Assembly (NCBI GenBank): GCA_019163175.1
Contig: JAFLKN010000007.1
Coordinates: forward strand, 1 to 64,000
Direction: 5' to 3'
Length of the DNA: 64,000 nt
Origin: Prolixibacteraceae bacterium
Lineage (GTDB): Bacteria; Bacteroidota; Bacteroidia; Bacteroidales; Prolixibacteraceae
Part shown: positions 17,431-26,937 of the stretch, one piece after another
Position numbering within the stretch: position 1 is the stretch's first letter
Layout of the letters: each line of letters begins with the position of its first letter
Made by a program: the position numbers and the translations under genes
Notes under the pieces: generated by a model
Databases searched by the model: none
What the model saw: only the letters and a program-made list of their open reading frames with translations
Told to the model about the DNA's origin: nothing

Positions 17431-18843
17431 ATGAAACAACATCTACAACATCATATATTCTCGGTACTATCCTCAGTAGCCGACCAGATCAATCAGGAAA
17501 CTTATGTAATTGGCGGCTTTGTCCGAGATCTCATTTTAAACCGGGCATCATCTGACATTGATATTGTTACAATCGGTAGCGGTATTCAACTTGCCGAAAT
17601 GGTTGCCAAAAAGTTAGGACCAAACATCCAGGTAAGTGTATTTAAAACCTATGGCACTGCCATGCTCAAATACCAATCTCTTGAAGTTGAATTTGTTGGT
17701 GCACGCAAAGAATCTTATCAGGAGGATTCAAGAAATCCTGTTGTAGAAGACGGGACGCTTGAAGAAGATCAAAATCGAAGGGACTTTACAATCAATGCGC
17801 TTGCAATTTGCCTTAACGGTAACCGCTTTGGAGAATTAATTGACCCGTTTGGTGGAATTCAGGACATAGACAATAAAATTATTCGTACTCCTCTTGAACC
17901 AGGAATCACATTTTCCGATGATCCCCTGCGAATGATGAGAGCTATCCGCTTTGCTACACAGCTGGGCTTTGCAATCGAAGACAAAACGCTTGAAGCCATT
18001 TCAAAAAACAAAAACCGAATTCATATCATTTCGAAAGAACGAATTGGAGAAGAGCTTAATAAAATTATTTTGTCTTCAAAACCATCCATCGGTTTTAAAC
18101 TTTTAGAAAAAACTGGCTTATTGGAGCTTATTTTTCCGGAACTATTTCGAATGAAAGGACGCGAAGAAGTAAATGGAATTGGACATAAAGATAACTTTTA
18201 CCATACCCTTGAGGTACTCGACCGGATTGCACCCAATACGAATAATCTTTGGTTACGTTGGTCGGCTTTGCTTCACGATATTGCCAAACCGGTAACAAAA
18301 AAATTCTCGCCTCAATTGGGCTGGACATTTCACTCGCACAACTTTGTAGGTGCCAAAATGGTACCCACTATGTTTAAACGAATGAAATTTCCGTTGAATG
18401 AAAAGATGAAATATGTCCAGAAGTTGGTTGAATTGCATATGCGACCAATTGTTCTTTCAGAAGAAGAGGTAACAGACTCAGCTATTCGCAGATTGCTTTT
18501 CGAAGCAGGCGATGATATTGACGATCTGATGACACTCTGTGAAGCTGATATTACATCAAAAAACCAGGAAAAGGTAAAAAAATACTATGGCAATTTTCAG
18601 TTGGTCAGACAGAAATTAAAGGATTTGGAAGAAAGAGACCACATCAGGAATTTCCAGCCACCAGTTACCGGTGAAACAATTATGGAAGTCTTTGGATTAA
18701 ATCCGTGTAAAGAAATTGGCCTGATTAAAGCGGCGATAAAAGAGGCTATTCTTGATGGAATCATCCAGAATGATCACGATCAGGCTTATCAGTATATGCT
18801 AGAAAAGGCAAAGGAATTGGGTTTGACTCCCTTAAAAAGTTAG
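17431..18843 (+). CDS. cca: CCA tRNA nucleotidyltransferase / poly(A) polymerase family, HD domain
   Basis: A 470-aa class II nucleotidyltransferase that adds or repairs the tRNA 3' CCA (or polyadenylates RNA). Motifs are GGFVRD at 28-33 with the catalytic DID at 42-44, RRDFTINALAI, DPLRMMRAIRFATQLGF, and an HD phosphohydrolase domain with FYHTLEVLDRIA and LRWSALLHDIAKP. The tRNA gene in this window lacks an encoded CCA, consistent with need for such an enzyme. ATG at 17431 is chosen. It is convergent with the nuclease gene that follows, with stops overlapping by four bases. Confidence 0.9.
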   Translation: MKQHLQHHIFSVLSSVADQINQETYVIGGFVRDLILNRASSDIDIVTIGSGIQLAEMVAKKLGPNIQVSVFKTYGTAMLKYQSLEVEFVGARKESYQEDSRNPVVEDGTLEEDQNRRDFTINALAICLNGNRFGELIDPFGGIQDIDNKIIRTPLEPGITFSDDPLRMMRAIRFATQLGFAIEDKTLEAISKNKNRIHIISKERIGEELNKIILSSKPSIGFKLLEKTGLLELIFPELFRMKGREEVNGIGHKDNFYHTLEVLDRIAPNTNNLWLRWSALLHDIAKPVTKKFSPQLGWTFHSHNFVGAKMVPTMFKRMKFPLNEKMKYVQKLVELHMRPIVLSEEEVTDSAIRRLLFEAGDDIDDLMTLCEADITSKNQEKVKKYYGNFQLVRQKLKDLEERDHIRNFQPPVTGETIMEVFGLNPCKEIGLIKAAIKEAILDGIIQNDHDQAYQYMLEKAKELGLTPLKS

Positions 18844-19877
18844 TGATTCTGTAGTTGGAAGTGAATTAGTACCGGAAGGTGATCTGAAAAGCCTTCCTGA
18901 TATTTGAAGCCAACATAAGTGCGCTTTGGTTTAACACCCCCAAATTTAGAGTCAGTCTCAAGCAAAAAAGGAGCTTTGAATATTTCAGCATTCACAAATT
19001 TGAAACAGTTAGTAGCGCTTAAAAAACCATCTGAAACAATCCATTGATCAAATACTTGCCAGGTATATTCATTTTTTAATGTTTGTACAGCCTCCGACAT
19101 CCATCGCGCTGACAGATTAATCATTTCATCTGATCGAATCGGGTTATTTGTTTCAACTGCTCCAAACACGTTCATCAAGCTTTCATCACTTGGAGTATCA
19201 TTAAAATCTCCAGTACAAATGATTTTGGCTCCCGGGAATTTAGATTTAACTTTTACAACAGCTATTTTAAGAGTTTCAGCTGCAAGCTTCCTAAACTTAA
19301 CGGTTTCCATCATTCCGCCATACCTTGATGGCCAGTGATTCACAAATACATATATGGTATCGCAGCTATTCAAAACACCGCTAACCTGAAGGATTTCTCT
19401 TGTTTTGAATGTCGGATCTGAAGGGTCAGATACTTTTATTGCCTGATAGTCAAATGGTCGAAATAAATCGGGACGAAACAGCAATGCAACATCAATTCCC
19501 CGTTGATCAGGAGAATCTTTCTGAATAATCTTATAATTAAATTTTGATAGTGATGTGTTGTTCGTAAGAAACTCAAGCACTCTCCTGTTTTCAATCTCAC
19601 ATAAGCCCACAAATGCCGGTGGATTCCATTTCCCAGCTGCCAAAATCACTTTGGCAATACGATCAGTCTTATCATTCAATCTCCCCTGATTCCAACGCCG
19701 ATCCCCTTCAAAGGTAAATTCATTATCGTTTGTCAACGAATCATTTTCACTGTCAAAATAATTCTCAACATTATAAAACATGAAGGTGTATTCATCTTTT
19801 CCGGACCAATCTTGACTTTGACATTCAGCAGCCCACAACAGAATCAGCAGAAAAACAGAAACTGACAATTGCTTCAT
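18840..19877 (-). CDS. Secreted endonuclease/exonuclease/phosphatase family protein
   Basis: A 345-aa protein with signal peptide (KQLSVSVFLLILLWAAECQS) and an EEP (DNase I-like) fold. Catalytic signatures are FMFYNVENYF, the metal-binding Glu in VGLCEIENRRV, VNHWPSRYGG, the CTGDFNDTPSDES segment and a C-terminal SDHLPVLIHF. EEP enzymes hydrolyse phosphodiesters in DNA, RNA or phospho-lipids; the substrate cannot be read here. The gene follows the beta-helix lipoprotein gene on the same strand with a 66-base gap and may be co-transcribed. Confidence 0.88.
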   Translation of the reverse strand: MKQLSVSVFLLILLWAAECQSQDWSGKDEYTFMFYNVENYFDSENDSLTNDNEFTFEGDRRWNQGRLNDKTDRIAKVILAAGKWNPPAFVGLCEIENRRVLEFLTNNTSLSKFNYKIIQKDSPDQRGIDVALLFRPDLFRPFDYQAIKVSDPSDPTFKTREILQVSGVLNSCDTIYVFVNHWPSRYGGMMETVKFRKLAAETLKIAVVKVKSKFPGAKIICTGDFNDTPSDESLMNVFGAVETNNPIRSDEMINLSARWMSEAVQTLKNEYTWQVFDQWIVSDGFLSATNCFKFVNAEIFKAPFLLETDSKFGGVKPKRTYVGFKYQEGFSDHLPVLIHFQLQNH

Positions 19878-19943
19878 AGCAATGAAAAATTCAATGATCA
19901 GACAAATAATTGTATTGAAAAATAATCAAAGTGAAGTCCTGAC

Positions 19944-21389
19944 TTATTTGGCAGCCTTCTTTTCCTGACGCTCAAGGGCTCCAATATCCGGACCTTTATC
20001 AAGGAAACGATCACGACCTTTTAAATCGAATGGGAATAGTTTACCGATTGCAACTTTAGCCACATCTTTGGCCGGACTGAGTGTGTCCAACTCAAAGTTC
20101 ATCTTTTTATACGGATCAACAAATTTGGGGTCAGATCCTTTGCCTCTTATCACATTTATGTAATGATCAGCATTTGAAGTCTTAAATGTATCAGCAACCT
20201 GTAAAATACAACGATCAAACTTGTAATTTAATATTGCATCTGAGTTTCCTTTTAAGAAAAGCTCATTCCCATCTATAGCGTTTCCAGCAATAATAGTGTT
20301 ACCAAAATCAGCTTTAACAATATCCCCAACATAGTCGGGTTTATCTTTCGAAATGCTAAGTATGTTTGAAATTAACACCGCAGGAGTGCTCCGGGCCTTA
20401 AATCCGTATCCACCCCAATAGTTGGCGATAGTCGAATGATTAAACTCATAGCTTCCTCCAACCAGAAGTGCAACAGCATAAAAACCACAATTAGTTACCA
20501 GACAATTATCTGCTACAATATCAGACTTTAATGCAAATATTCCTGCGTAAGCCATATTTTGAATCTTCACATTCGAGAGTTTTACTGTAGCGAAACCATC
20601 ATCCTCAATGTTTCCGACTTGCAATCCTATATTCGCATTTTTAATCTCAACATTTTCGAAAACATTATTTTTACTTCCTGAATACAATAAAATCCGACTC
20701 CATTGATCAGGAACATTGGAGTACACATCTTCAAGTCTGTCACCTGAAAAATGAATTGGATTTTCAACAGTACCCTTTGCAATAATTTTTCCTTTCACGA
20801 ACAAGCCTGCATCCTTATGGAAATATATCTTTGTTCCCGCTTCAATTGTAAGGGTTGAATTGCTATCAACAAAAGCAGGATTATAAACAAGGTAAGGCTT
20901 GTCATTTGTCCATGTTGAATTCTTCGGAATTGCACGTTTGACCAAATTAAAATCTTGTCCCCATGCCATCAGATCAACATCCTGACGATTTGCATTAGTC
21001 ACAAACTCAATTGAATCCTTAACAACCAACGGAAGATTTTGACCACTTGGATCGACAGTAACCTCAACAAAAATGTATAAACTGTCGTAGGGCGCAATTT
21101 CTAAGTTTTGTACCTCGTTGGCAGAAACACCATTAATATTCAATCTGAAATTAGAGGTTTCACCTTTCGCCAGCTTTACTGATGATATGAGAATCTTCTG
21201 ATCGAATGGATTGTAAATTTTTAAATGTTGTGTAGTTGATCCAATTGTAGTAAAAACTGTATCGAACATGACAGTATCAACCGAAAAATGAAGTTTTACA
21301 TCTGATGAAGATAGATATTTCTCATCTTCGCAGGAGAATAAATAGCCCAAAGAGAGAACAAATATCAATATGTAGATTAATTTTTTCAA
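19944..21389 (-). CDS. Beta-helix repeat lipoprotein
   Basis: A 481-aa lipoprotein: signal MKKLIYILIFVLSLGYLFSC with lipobox Cys20, an N-terminal Ig-like region with phrases such as FDTVFTTIGSTTQHLKIYNP, then right-handed parallel beta-helix repeats (IEAGTKIYFHKDAGLFVKGK, VENPIHFSGDR, NVEIKNANIGLQVG). The C-terminal FDLKGRDRFLDKGPDIGALE is the closing motif of secreted beta-helix proteins that resemble polysaccharide-binding or lyase scaffolds. Surface or periplasmic location is likely. No catalytic residues can be assigned. Upstream lies a 320-base AT-rich gap. Confidence 0.82.
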   Translation of the reverse strand: MKKLIYILIFVLSLGYLFSCEDEKYLSSSDVKLHFSVDTVMFDTVFTTIGSTTQHLKIYNPFDQKILISSVKLAKGETSNFRLNINGVSANEVQNLEIAPYDSLYIFVEVTVDPSGQNLPLVVKDSIEFVTNANRQDVDLMAWGQDFNLVKRAIPKNSTWTNDKPYLVYNPAFVDSNSTLTIEAGTKIYFHKDAGLFVKGKIIAKGTVENPIHFSGDRLEDVYSNVPDQWSRILLYSGSKNNVFENVEIKNANIGLQVGNIEDDGFATVKLSNVKIQNMAYAGIFALKSDIVADNCLVTNCGFYAVALLVGGSYEFNHSTIANYWGGYGFKARSTPAVLISNILSISKDKPDYVGDIVKADFGNTIIAGNAIDGNELFLKGNSDAILNYKFDRCILQVADTFKTSNADHYINVIRGKGSDPKFVDPYKKMNFELDTLSPAKDVAKVAIGKLFPFDLKGRDRFLDKGPDIGALERQEKKAAK

Positions 21390-21709
21390 ATCAATTTTTC
21401 AGATAAAAACGGTGATTTCAAACACTTAGTATCCCAAAAATAATAAATGATTTTTACATTTTTTAACATTCCAGCCATAATGTGTGAAAAATACACTTAA
21501 ATCAGATAAAAATGTCTGCTAAAAAAACAAAAAAGCATCATTCGTTTTCACAACTCACATATTAACAACCACTTATAACAAAAGTACGAATGTGATATCC
21601 AATATTAATAAATCTATATGTTTTGATTGTTAATATTTCAAAATGGGTACTCAAGTATTATTCAGCATTTTTATAGTTTTCTACCTTTACCCACAGAATT
21701 TGAGCAAGA
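21390..21709. other. AT-rich intergenic region
   Basis: Divergent gap between the beta-helix lipoprotein and the GH3 fusion gene. A possible -7 element TACCTTTA (21682-21689, plus) lies about 21 bases before the GH3 ATG, without a good -33. I see no RNA gene, repeat or small coding frame. Confidence 0.4.
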
Positions 21710-24649
21710 ATGAGACATTTACATGCAATACTTTTCCTCCTGATTTCATTTTCAGGAATAACCAATGCAAAAGAAAACCCTGTTTTTTTAAAAACCAGCA
21801 GAGATCAATGGGTTGACTCAGTTATGAATAAGATGACTTTAGATCAAAAAATTGGTCAATTGTTTATGATTCAGGCTTATTCAAATAAAAAAAACCAACA
21901 TATTGAAGATCTTTTGTTGCTTATCAGGAATTACCAGGTGGGTGGTGTGATCTTCATGCAGGGCGGACCTATTGCTCAGGCTAAAATATCGAACACGCTT
22001 CAGAAAGCATCGACTATTCCACTTTTGGTTGCGATTGATGGCGAAAACGGATTGGGTTTTAGATTAGATTCTACATTAAGCTATCCCACACAAATGGCTC
22101 TGGGCGCAATAACTAATGATTCGCTGATCTACCGCATGGGGTATGAAATTGGAGAACAATGCCGCCAAGTTGGAATCCACATGAACATGGCACCTGTTTC
22201 TGACATCAACTTAAATTCGCAGAATCCAATAATTAACCACCGTTCGTTTGGCGAGGATCGTATGCAAGTGGCGCGCAAATCATGGCTTTACGCCAAAGGG
22301 ATGCAAGATGCAGGCATTTTGGCAACCGCCAAACATTTCCCAGGGCATGGTGATACTGAGGTTGACTCGCATGTTGATCTACCTGTGATTAAACAAACTA
22401 AAACGGAATTGGATTCTTTAGAATTATTCCCATTTTCATACCTGATTGACAAAGGAATAAGCGCAATCATGACCGGACATTTACAGGTACCTGCACTTGA
22501 ACCAAACACAAAAATTCCAGCAACCCTTTCATCAAAAATCGTAACCAATAAATTAAAAAAAGAGCTTGGATTTAAAGGGCTTGTGATTACCGATGCCATG
22601 AATATGAAAGGTGTCAGTAACATATATTCGTCCTCAGAATCAGCAGTCAAAGCGCTAAAGGCAGGTAACGATATGGTTGAAATTGTCCCCCGACTTGACC
22701 GAGCAATTGAAGGTGTAAAACTGGCCGTTAAAAGCGGAGAATTAACTGTAGAAGAAATTAATGAAAAGTGTCGAAAGATTTTAACCGCAAAGCATTGGCT
22801 CGGACTTGATGCTCAAAAATTTGTTGATACAAAGAATCTCTATTCCAGACTAAATCAAAACAGATACCTGTTAACCAAGCGCTTACTACAGGAACAATCG
22901 CTGACTGTTCTGTTAAACCAACAGAATCTAATTCCGCTAAAGCAATTGGACACTCTAAAAATTGCCAGTCTGATGATCGGTTCTGAATTGACTGCACCGT
23001 TCCAGAGAATGCTTGAAAATTATACGAAGATCGATCATTTTAATGTAGGTAAAACACCTTCTGCGGAAGATATTAATCGTTTGCTTAGTCAGCTAAATCC
23101 ATATAATCTCCTGATTATTGGTATAAATGGAATGGGTATGTATCCATCACGAAGGTTTGGAATTTCTGATCAGCAAATTGAACTTATTGACAAACTGAAA
23201 AGTAAAAATACAATTATTTCCTATTTAGGGAATCCCTATTCACTTCCAAACTTTCCTTCAATCATTGAATCGGAGGGATTAATCATTGCCTACCAGAACG
23301 ATACAGATGTTCAGGAAATGGCTGCTCAATTAATTTTTGGAGCTACAGGAGCAAACGGAAAGCTTCCCGTAACCATAAAAGATATGTTTCCTGCCCAAAC
23401 AGGAATTGTGATTGAACCTATTCAGCGCTTAAAATATACACTTCCGGAAGAAGTAAACATTAATTCGGCCTATCTTCAATCAAAACTCGATTCGCTGGCA
23501 GAATACGGGATGCAAAAAAAAGCTTTCCCTGGCTGCCAGGTTTTGATAGCAAAAAATGGCAAGGTCATATTTCATAAAAGTTATGGCTTTTTAGCCAACG
23601 GGAAAACACAGGCAGTTCAGAACAATAACCTTTACGATCTGGCTTCGGTTACAAAAGTCACGGCACCTCTGCCTGTCCTAATGAAATTATACGACGAAAA
23701 AAAAATTAAGCTTGATGCTCCATTTTCAACGTATTTCAACGAATTTAAAAACACGAATAAATCAGAATTCACAGTACGCGATGTTCTTACCCATCAGGCT
23801 CGTCTTCAGAGTGGAATACCATTTTGGCTGGAACCCGGGAGTAATAGTAAACTACGTTATGGAGTATTTCGCGACCAGCCTTCCGACAAATATCAGGTCA
23901 GAGTATCTGCCAATTTGTATGCAAGAAATGATTTTAAAAACCAAATTATTACCGACATAATCAAATCACCCTTGCGGAATCTGAAGGAGTTTCATTATTC
24001 GGATTTAGGCTTTGGCCTATTCCCTTTTGTAGCTGAAAGGATAACCGACACCAACATATCCGAATATTTAAACAAAGAATTTTACAATCAATTGGGTGCC
24101 GTTTCTCTTGGGTATAAACCCTACGAACGCTTCCCAATCCAACAGATAGCTCCTACTGAAAATGATTTAACATTCAGGAAAGAGCTTTTGCAAGGATTTG
24201 TACACGACGAATTAGCAGCTTTACTTGGTGGAGTTTCGGGTAATGCAGGACTGTTTAGTACGTCAAACGATTTGGCTAAACTCATGCAAATGTATCTTCA
24301 AATGGGAAATTACGGAGGGAAACAATACATCAATCCTGAGACTATTTGTGAGTTCACTAAAGTTCAGTTTCCTCTGACTGAAAACCGGAGAGCACTTGGA
24401 TTTGACAAACCGAATTTGGGGAAAAACGGGAAAAACACATTTCCAGCCGCCGATGCAAGTCCCGATAGTTACGGGCATACCGGTTTTACAGGAACCTTTG
24501 TTTGGGCTGATCCTCAAAACCAATTGCTATTCATATTTCTTTCCAATAGAGTGCATCCAACTCGCAGAATTACAACGATTAACGACTTAAATATCCGAAC
24601 AAAAATGCATCAGGCAATTTATGATGCGATAAAAAAAGGTAGCAATTAA
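21710..24649 (+). CDS. GH3 glycosidase fused to a beta-lactamase-family serine hydrolase
   Basis: A 979-aa exported protein with two enzymatic modules. Residues 25-550 form a glycoside hydrolase family 3 domain of NagZ type: KHFPGHGDTEVDSHVDLP near 207 and the nucleophile Asp in VITDAMNMKGVS near 293. Residues about 580-975 are a class C beta-lactamase/transpeptidase-like domain: the SVTK nucleophile motif near 646, a YSD motif in FHYSDLGFGLF and HTGFTGT replacing KTG near 923. An N-terminal signal peptide (ILFLLISFSGITNAKE) directs export. NagZ-type enzymes release N-acetylglucosamine from muropeptides; fusion to an amidase or esterase-like module suggests peptidoglycan recycling or remodelling in the periplasm. 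This fusion is known in Bacteroidota. Confidence 0.92.
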   Translation: MRHLHAILFLLISFSGITNAKENPVFLKTSRDQWVDSVMNKMTLDQKIGQLFMIQAYSNKKNQHIEDLLLLIRNYQVGGVIFMQGGPIAQAKISNTLQKASTIPLLVAIDGENGLGFRLDSTLSYPTQMALGAITNDSLIYRMGYEIGEQCRQVGIHMNMAPVSDINLNSQNPIINHRSFGEDRMQVARKSWLYAKGMQDAGILATAKHFPGHGDTEVDSHVDLPVIKQTKTELDSLELFPFSYLIDKGISAIMTGHLQVPALEPNTKIPATLSSKIVTNKLKKELGFKGLVITDAMNMKGVSNIYSSSESAVKALKAGNDMVEIVPRLDRAIEGVKLAVKSGELTVEEINEKCRKILTAKHWLGLDAQKFVDTKNLYSRLNQNRYLLTKRLLQEQSLTVLLNQQNLIPLKQLDTLKIASLMIGSELTAPFQRMLENYTKIDHFNVGKTPSAEDINRLLSQLNPYNLLIIGINGMGMYPSRRFGISDQQIELIDKLKSKNTIISYLGNPYSLPNFPSIIESEGLIIAYQNDTDVQEMAAQLIFGATGANGKLPVTIKDMFPAQTGIVIEPIQRLKYTLPEEVNINSAYLQSKLDSLAEYGMQKKAFPGCQVLIAKNGKVIFHKSYGFLANGKTQAVQNNNLYDLASVTKVTAPLPVLMKLYDEKKIKLDAPFSTYFNEFKNTNKSEFTVRDVLTHQARLQSGIPFWLEPGSNSKLRYGVFRDQPSDKYQVRVSANLYARNDFKNQIITDIIKSPLRNLKEFHYSDLGFGLFPFVAERITDTNISEYLNKEFYNQLGAVSLGYKPYERFPIQQIAPTENDLTFRKELLQGFVHDELAALLGGVSGNAGLFSTSNDLAKLMQMYLQMGNYGGKQYINPETICEFTKVQFPLTENRRALGFDKPNLGKNGKNTFPAADASPDSYGHTGFTGTFVWADPQNQLLFIFLSNRVHPTRRITTINDLNIRTKMHQAIYDAIKKGSN

Positions 24650-24815
24650 CTATTAAAAATTGTTAAAATTTTTATCATTTCGTAACGTATTTGTAATAGA
24701 TTTAATTTCCAAATCGCTTATCATACAAGCAGAAGATAGCTTTTAGTAAAATGTTAAATATGGTTTGATGTTAGGAAACACCAATACCTGCTGATAAAAC
24801 ATAGGTTTTACCCTA

Positions 24816-24844
24816 TTGTTATTTCCTTATTAATTCTAACTTTA
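24816..24844 (+). promoter_or_regulatory. Promoter for the small HTH gene
   Basis: TTG at 24816-24818, 18 bases, then TAACTTTA at 24837-24844, close to the TTTG/TAnnTTTG consensus. It lies about 50 bases before the ATG at 24894. Confidence 0.5.
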
Positions 24845-24893
24845 AAGGGTGTTTAAATAGAAAAAAGATGTAAAACCATAAAAACTAATTGTC

Positions 24894-25148
24894 ATGGAAA
24901 AGAAAATCACTTTTAACGAATTACGTCACATCAAAGACAGTTTACCTGCCGGTTCAATCCATCAAATTGCGCAAGAATTTGGTATTGAAGTTGAAACCGT
25001 CAGGAATTATTTTGGAGGCGCAAACTATGACAGAGGTAAATCTGTAGGACTACACATTGAACCGGGACCAGACGGAGGCGTTGTTTTACTGGACGACACT
25101 GCTATTCTTGACAGAGCACAGCAATTAATTTCAACGCATTCGAATTAA
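24894..25148 (+). CDS. Small helix-turn-helix DNA-binding protein
   Basis: An 84-aa protein with an HTH in its first half (GSIHQIAQEFGIEVETVRNYF) followed by a Gly/Asp-rich segment (GGANYDRGKSVGLHIEPGPDGG) and a short acidic C-terminus. It resembles a small conserved DNA-binding protein found across Bacteroidales, with no assigned regulon. The gene stands alone, with its own promoter and a strong terminator 26 bases after its stop, which suggests a highly expressed nucleoid- or housekeeping-type regulator. The role is inference only. Confidence 0.8.
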   Translation: MEKKITFNELRHIKDSLPAGSIHQIAQEFGIEVETVRNYFGGANYDRGKSVGLHIEPGPDGGVVLLDDTAILDRAQQLISTHSN

Positions 25149-25173
25149 AAAAATCATTTTATTTATTCAATAG

Positions 25174-25205
25174 ACTGCCCTATCTTTATAGGGCAGTTTT
25201 TTTTT
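25174..25205 (+). terminator. Terminator after the small HTH gene
   Basis: ACTGCCC and GGGCAGT form a perfect stem with a 10-base loop, followed by a run of at least eight T. Confidence 0.9.
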
Positions 25206-25231
25206 GTAAAATTCAACCAAAACCAACAATC

Positions 25232-26020
25232 ATGAAAAACCTAATTTTTCTGTCTGCCCTCTGCTTTTTGTATGTTTCAAGCTTTTCGCAAAAGCCGCTC
25301 TTTAACGGAAAAAACCTAAAGAACTGGGAGATTTTCCTTGGAAGCCCTATTACCGGATTCGAAGATCTGGCCAAGAAAGCTACGCCCGCCTCAACATACA
25401 GTATCCTCAAAATGGATGGACAAAAAGTCATCCATGTTTCAGGTGATATTTTTGCCTCGCTTGCTACCAAAGCGGAATATGGGGATTACCACCTTCGTCT
25501 TGAATTTAAATGGGGCGAAAAAGTTTATGGCAAACGTAACAGTGGCCTACTATATCACAGCTATGGCCCTTTTGGTGTCGCTTTTGGCACATGGATGGCT
25601 AATATTGAGCACCAATTAATGCACGACAATCTTGGTGACACTTATTTAATGGCGAACACATGGTGCGAAACCAGCACAACAGCCGGAGCCGATGAGAAAA
25701 CATTCTTTTATTCATCCACAGGAAAAATAAAAGCATTCAGCGAAACTGATAACGGACGCTCGATTAAAAAGATGAAAGATGCGGAGAAACCACTTGGCGA
25801 ATGGAATACAGTTGATTTGTATTGCTTCGGACAAACTTCGGTGCATGTGGTAAACGGTCAACTGGTAATGATCAATACCAATTGCAGCAAAATTGAAAAC
25901 GGACAAAAACTTCCGCTTACCAAGGGTAAAATTCAGATCCAATCTGAAGGGGGCGAATTTTTCATCCGCAAAGTGGAGATCGAAAATATAGAAGGAATAC
26001 CCTCAGAATTTCTGAAATAA
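25232..26020 (+). CDS. DUF1080-family secreted protein
   Basis: A 262-aa secreted protein: signal peptide MKNLIFLSALCFLYVSSFSQ, then KPLFNGKNLKNWEIFLG, the hallmark opening of DUF1080 (3-keto-disaccharide hydrolase-like) domains, and a concanavalin-like beta-sandwich including GDYHLRLEFKWGEKVYGKRN and GNSGLLYH-type sequence (SGLLYHSYGPFG). The C-terminus has GKIQIQSEGGEFFIRKVEIE, also typical. Family members bind or cleave sugars; the specific substrate is not known here. The gene is bounded by terminators on both sides, hence monocistronic. Confidence 0.88.
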   Translation: MKNLIFLSALCFLYVSSFSQKPLFNGKNLKNWEIFLGSPITGFEDLAKKATPASTYSILKMDGQKVIHVSGDIFASLATKAEYGDYHLRLEFKWGEKVYGKRNSGLLYHSYGPFGVAFGTWMANIEHQLMHDNLGDTYLMANTWCETSTTAGADEKTFFYSSTGKIKAFSETDNGRSIKKMKDAEKPLGEWNTVDLYCFGQTSVHVVNGQLVMINTNCSKIENGQKLPLTKGKIQIQSEGGEFFIRKVEIENIEGIPSEFLK

Positions 26021-26040
26021 GGTACTAAAATATTAAATTT

Positions 26041-26068
26041 AAAGGTGTCAACGTATTGGCACCTTTTT
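26041..26068 (+). terminator. Terminator after the DUF1080 gene
   Basis: GGTGTCAA and TTGGCACC pair (one G-T wobble) around CGTA, followed by a T-run. Confidence 0.85.
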
Positions 26069-26221
26069 TTTACAAGAAGAACTAGTATACAAATAATATC
26101 TCTCCCCCATAATTCCATATTTCGCAACTGACTGAATAGGAAAAGTTCATCTTCATTTAGCCAAGCTAAACAATATGACTGAGTTGTATGTTTTCCGTTA
26201 AACTAACAAAAAACAAAACAG

Positions 26222-26884
26222 ATGAAAAAACTAACTTTTATTTTACTAATAATTCTTTCGATCGCTGGAAGTAGACTTAACGCGCAGGATTACAAAAATT
26301 TCATTTCATGTAAAGTTGACGGAAAAGAATGGAAAGCTGAAGCCAAAAGGATGCAAATTCCGATTAACGGCTTCGAATATCTTGCACTCGCAGCTTTTCA
26401 AGTAAATCCTGATGTTCAGGTATGGATTACGCTCTATTACTTTACCGATAGTTTGAAGCCGGGAACTTACCCGATTATATCGGAACAAGACATTGAATCA
26501 AAAGCAAGAAAGAATGCCGACAAACAACTAGTTTGGGTTTTGGTGGATTACACCGAAGAAACTAAAGGACTTGGTCATGCTTTTCACGATGGCGAATCAT
26601 TAAGTGGAAATCTGATAATTACCAATGTTACAAAAACATCGATAGAAGGAAGTTTTGAGGCAAACCTAACCGGTGTTTATTACAAAAAAAGAGCTGTGGC
26701 TACTATGACCGGATCAGGTTTAAAAGGCAATCTTAGAGACAAGTTACTTACTAGTGCTGGTGGAGGTATGTTAACAAAAGGTGGAGCTCATGATCATGAC
26801 AATTCGAAAAAGACTGATGAAACAGACAGCATTGTATTGAGTGGAGGGAAATTTCTGGTTGACTGGACCAAAACCGAAAAATAA
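26222..26884 (+). CDS. Exported protein of unknown function
   Basis: A 220-aa protein with a signal peptide (KKLTFILLIILSIAGSRLNAQ), then NFISCKVDGKEWKAEAKRM, a beta-sheet-rich domain and ITNVTKTSIEGSFEANLTG near residues 137-155. This resembles small secreted Bacteroidota proteins with a 'C-x-V-D-G-x-x-W' start and a final 'G.FEA' strand, for which no function is known. The last 40 residues are Gly/His/Asp-rich (TKGGAHDHDNSKKTDET). The gene precedes the DUF2723 gene by 53 bases on the same strand. Confidence 0.7.
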   Translation: MKKLTFILLIILSIAGSRLNAQDYKNFISCKVDGKEWKAEAKRMQIPINGFEYLALAAFQVNPDVQVWITLYYFTDSLKPGTYPIISEQDIESKARKNADKQLVWVLVDYTEETKGLGHAFHDGESLSGNLIITNVTKTSIEGSFEANLTGVYYKKRAVATMTGSGLKGNLRDKLLTSAGGGMLTKGGAHDHDNSKKTDETDSIVLSGGKFLVDWTKTEK

Positions 26885-26937
26885 AATCTCACTGAACTTT
26901 TCGATTTCGGCGTGTACTGAAAGGAAAAAGTTTAGTC

